From Gracilaria caudata (taxonomy: Eukaryota > Rhodophyta > Florideophyceae > Gracilariales > Gracilariaceae), in NCBI GenBank assembly GCA_030374735.1, contig JASCIV010000315.1, positions 1 to 24,733 on the forward strand: a DNA stretch of 24,733 nt, in the 5' to 3' direction. A program made the translations under genes and the position numbers. The notes under the pieces were generated by a model, which saw only the letters and a list, made by a program, of their open reading frames with translations, was not told where the DNA came from and did no database searches. Of the stretch, positions 24,659 to 24,733 are shown one piece after another; within the stretch, counting starts at the first letter, position 1; each line of letters opens with the position of its first letter.

Positions 24659-24733
24659 CGTTCATTCCTGTCCTTCTCCTCTCCCCCGCCCCCTCTCCCC
24701 AACCCCTTTCCTTCTCTCCCTTCCGCTCCCTGC
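24659..24733 (+). promoter_or_regulatory. Polypyrimidine tract at the window edge
   Basis: Nearly uninterrupted C/T on the plus strand, cut by the window end. It resembles the tract at 20221-20465 and may be the leader of a plus-strand gene beyond the edge. Nothing else is supported between the tRNA and the end. Confidence 0.25.

Noticed and set aside
1..24733. CRISPR arrays, rRNA, snRNA and other tRNAs
   Set aside because: I looked for regularly spaced repeats, B-box-like GGTTCRANYCC words and rRNA/snRNA landmarks on both strands. Only the tRNA-Glu at 24358-24454 qualified.

Overview
The window reads as nuclear DNA of a eukaryote with widely spaced, mostly intron-less genes. A red alga, probably a florideophyte such as a Chondrus relative, is the best guess. 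This is inference from three things. One is a GH16 enzyme of the agarase/carrageenase type. The second is a tandem pair of secreted alpha-carbonic anhydrases. The third is a tRNA-Glu gene interrupted in its D-loop, an intron position best known from the red alga Cyanidioschyzon. No bacterial operon logic is visible.

Layout, left to right: (1) 1-900 is debris: an AT-rich TTGCAATA cluster, a broken fragment (about 295-760) of the gene family that is intact at 7918-9321, then a GC-rich tandem repeat. (2) 1409-2413 (+) is a four-helix membrane protein of unknown function. (3) 3333-4247 (-) is a GH16 glycoside hydrolase with its TATA box. (4) 5583-6989 (+) is an alpha/beta-hydrolase-like protein. 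(5) 7918-9321 (-) is a nuclear protein with two Tudor/Agenet-like modules. (6) 9500-11300 holds only weak candidates. (7) 11313-12467 (-) is a B-type mitotic cyclin. (8) 13277-14140 and 16054-16914 (-) are two alpha-carbonic anhydrase paralogs. They share TATA boxes, an upstream promoter block and a 27-codon upstream ORF. (9) 17.1-23.4 kb is long gene-poor DNA with two weak small ORFs and a polypyrimidine tract. It becomes richer in G+C and CpG towards the right. (10) 23480-24284 (+) is a two-exon protein with five C2H2 zinc fingers. (11) 24358-24454 (-) is a tRNA-Glu(UUC) gene with a 24-nt D-loop insertion and a Pol III terminator.

The genes do not form one pathway. The clearest functional unit is the carbonic anhydrase pair, which would hydrate CO2 and dehydrate bicarbonate outside the cell or in the secretory route. 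Its core (548 bp) is identical between copies while promoters, leaders and both protein ends have diverged, which points to gene conversion. Both copies have an overlapping upstream ORF whose stop codon overlaps the enzyme's start (ATGA). The last residues of the two upstream peptides agree through synonymous changes. This suggests a peptide-level translational control that I do not know to have been described.
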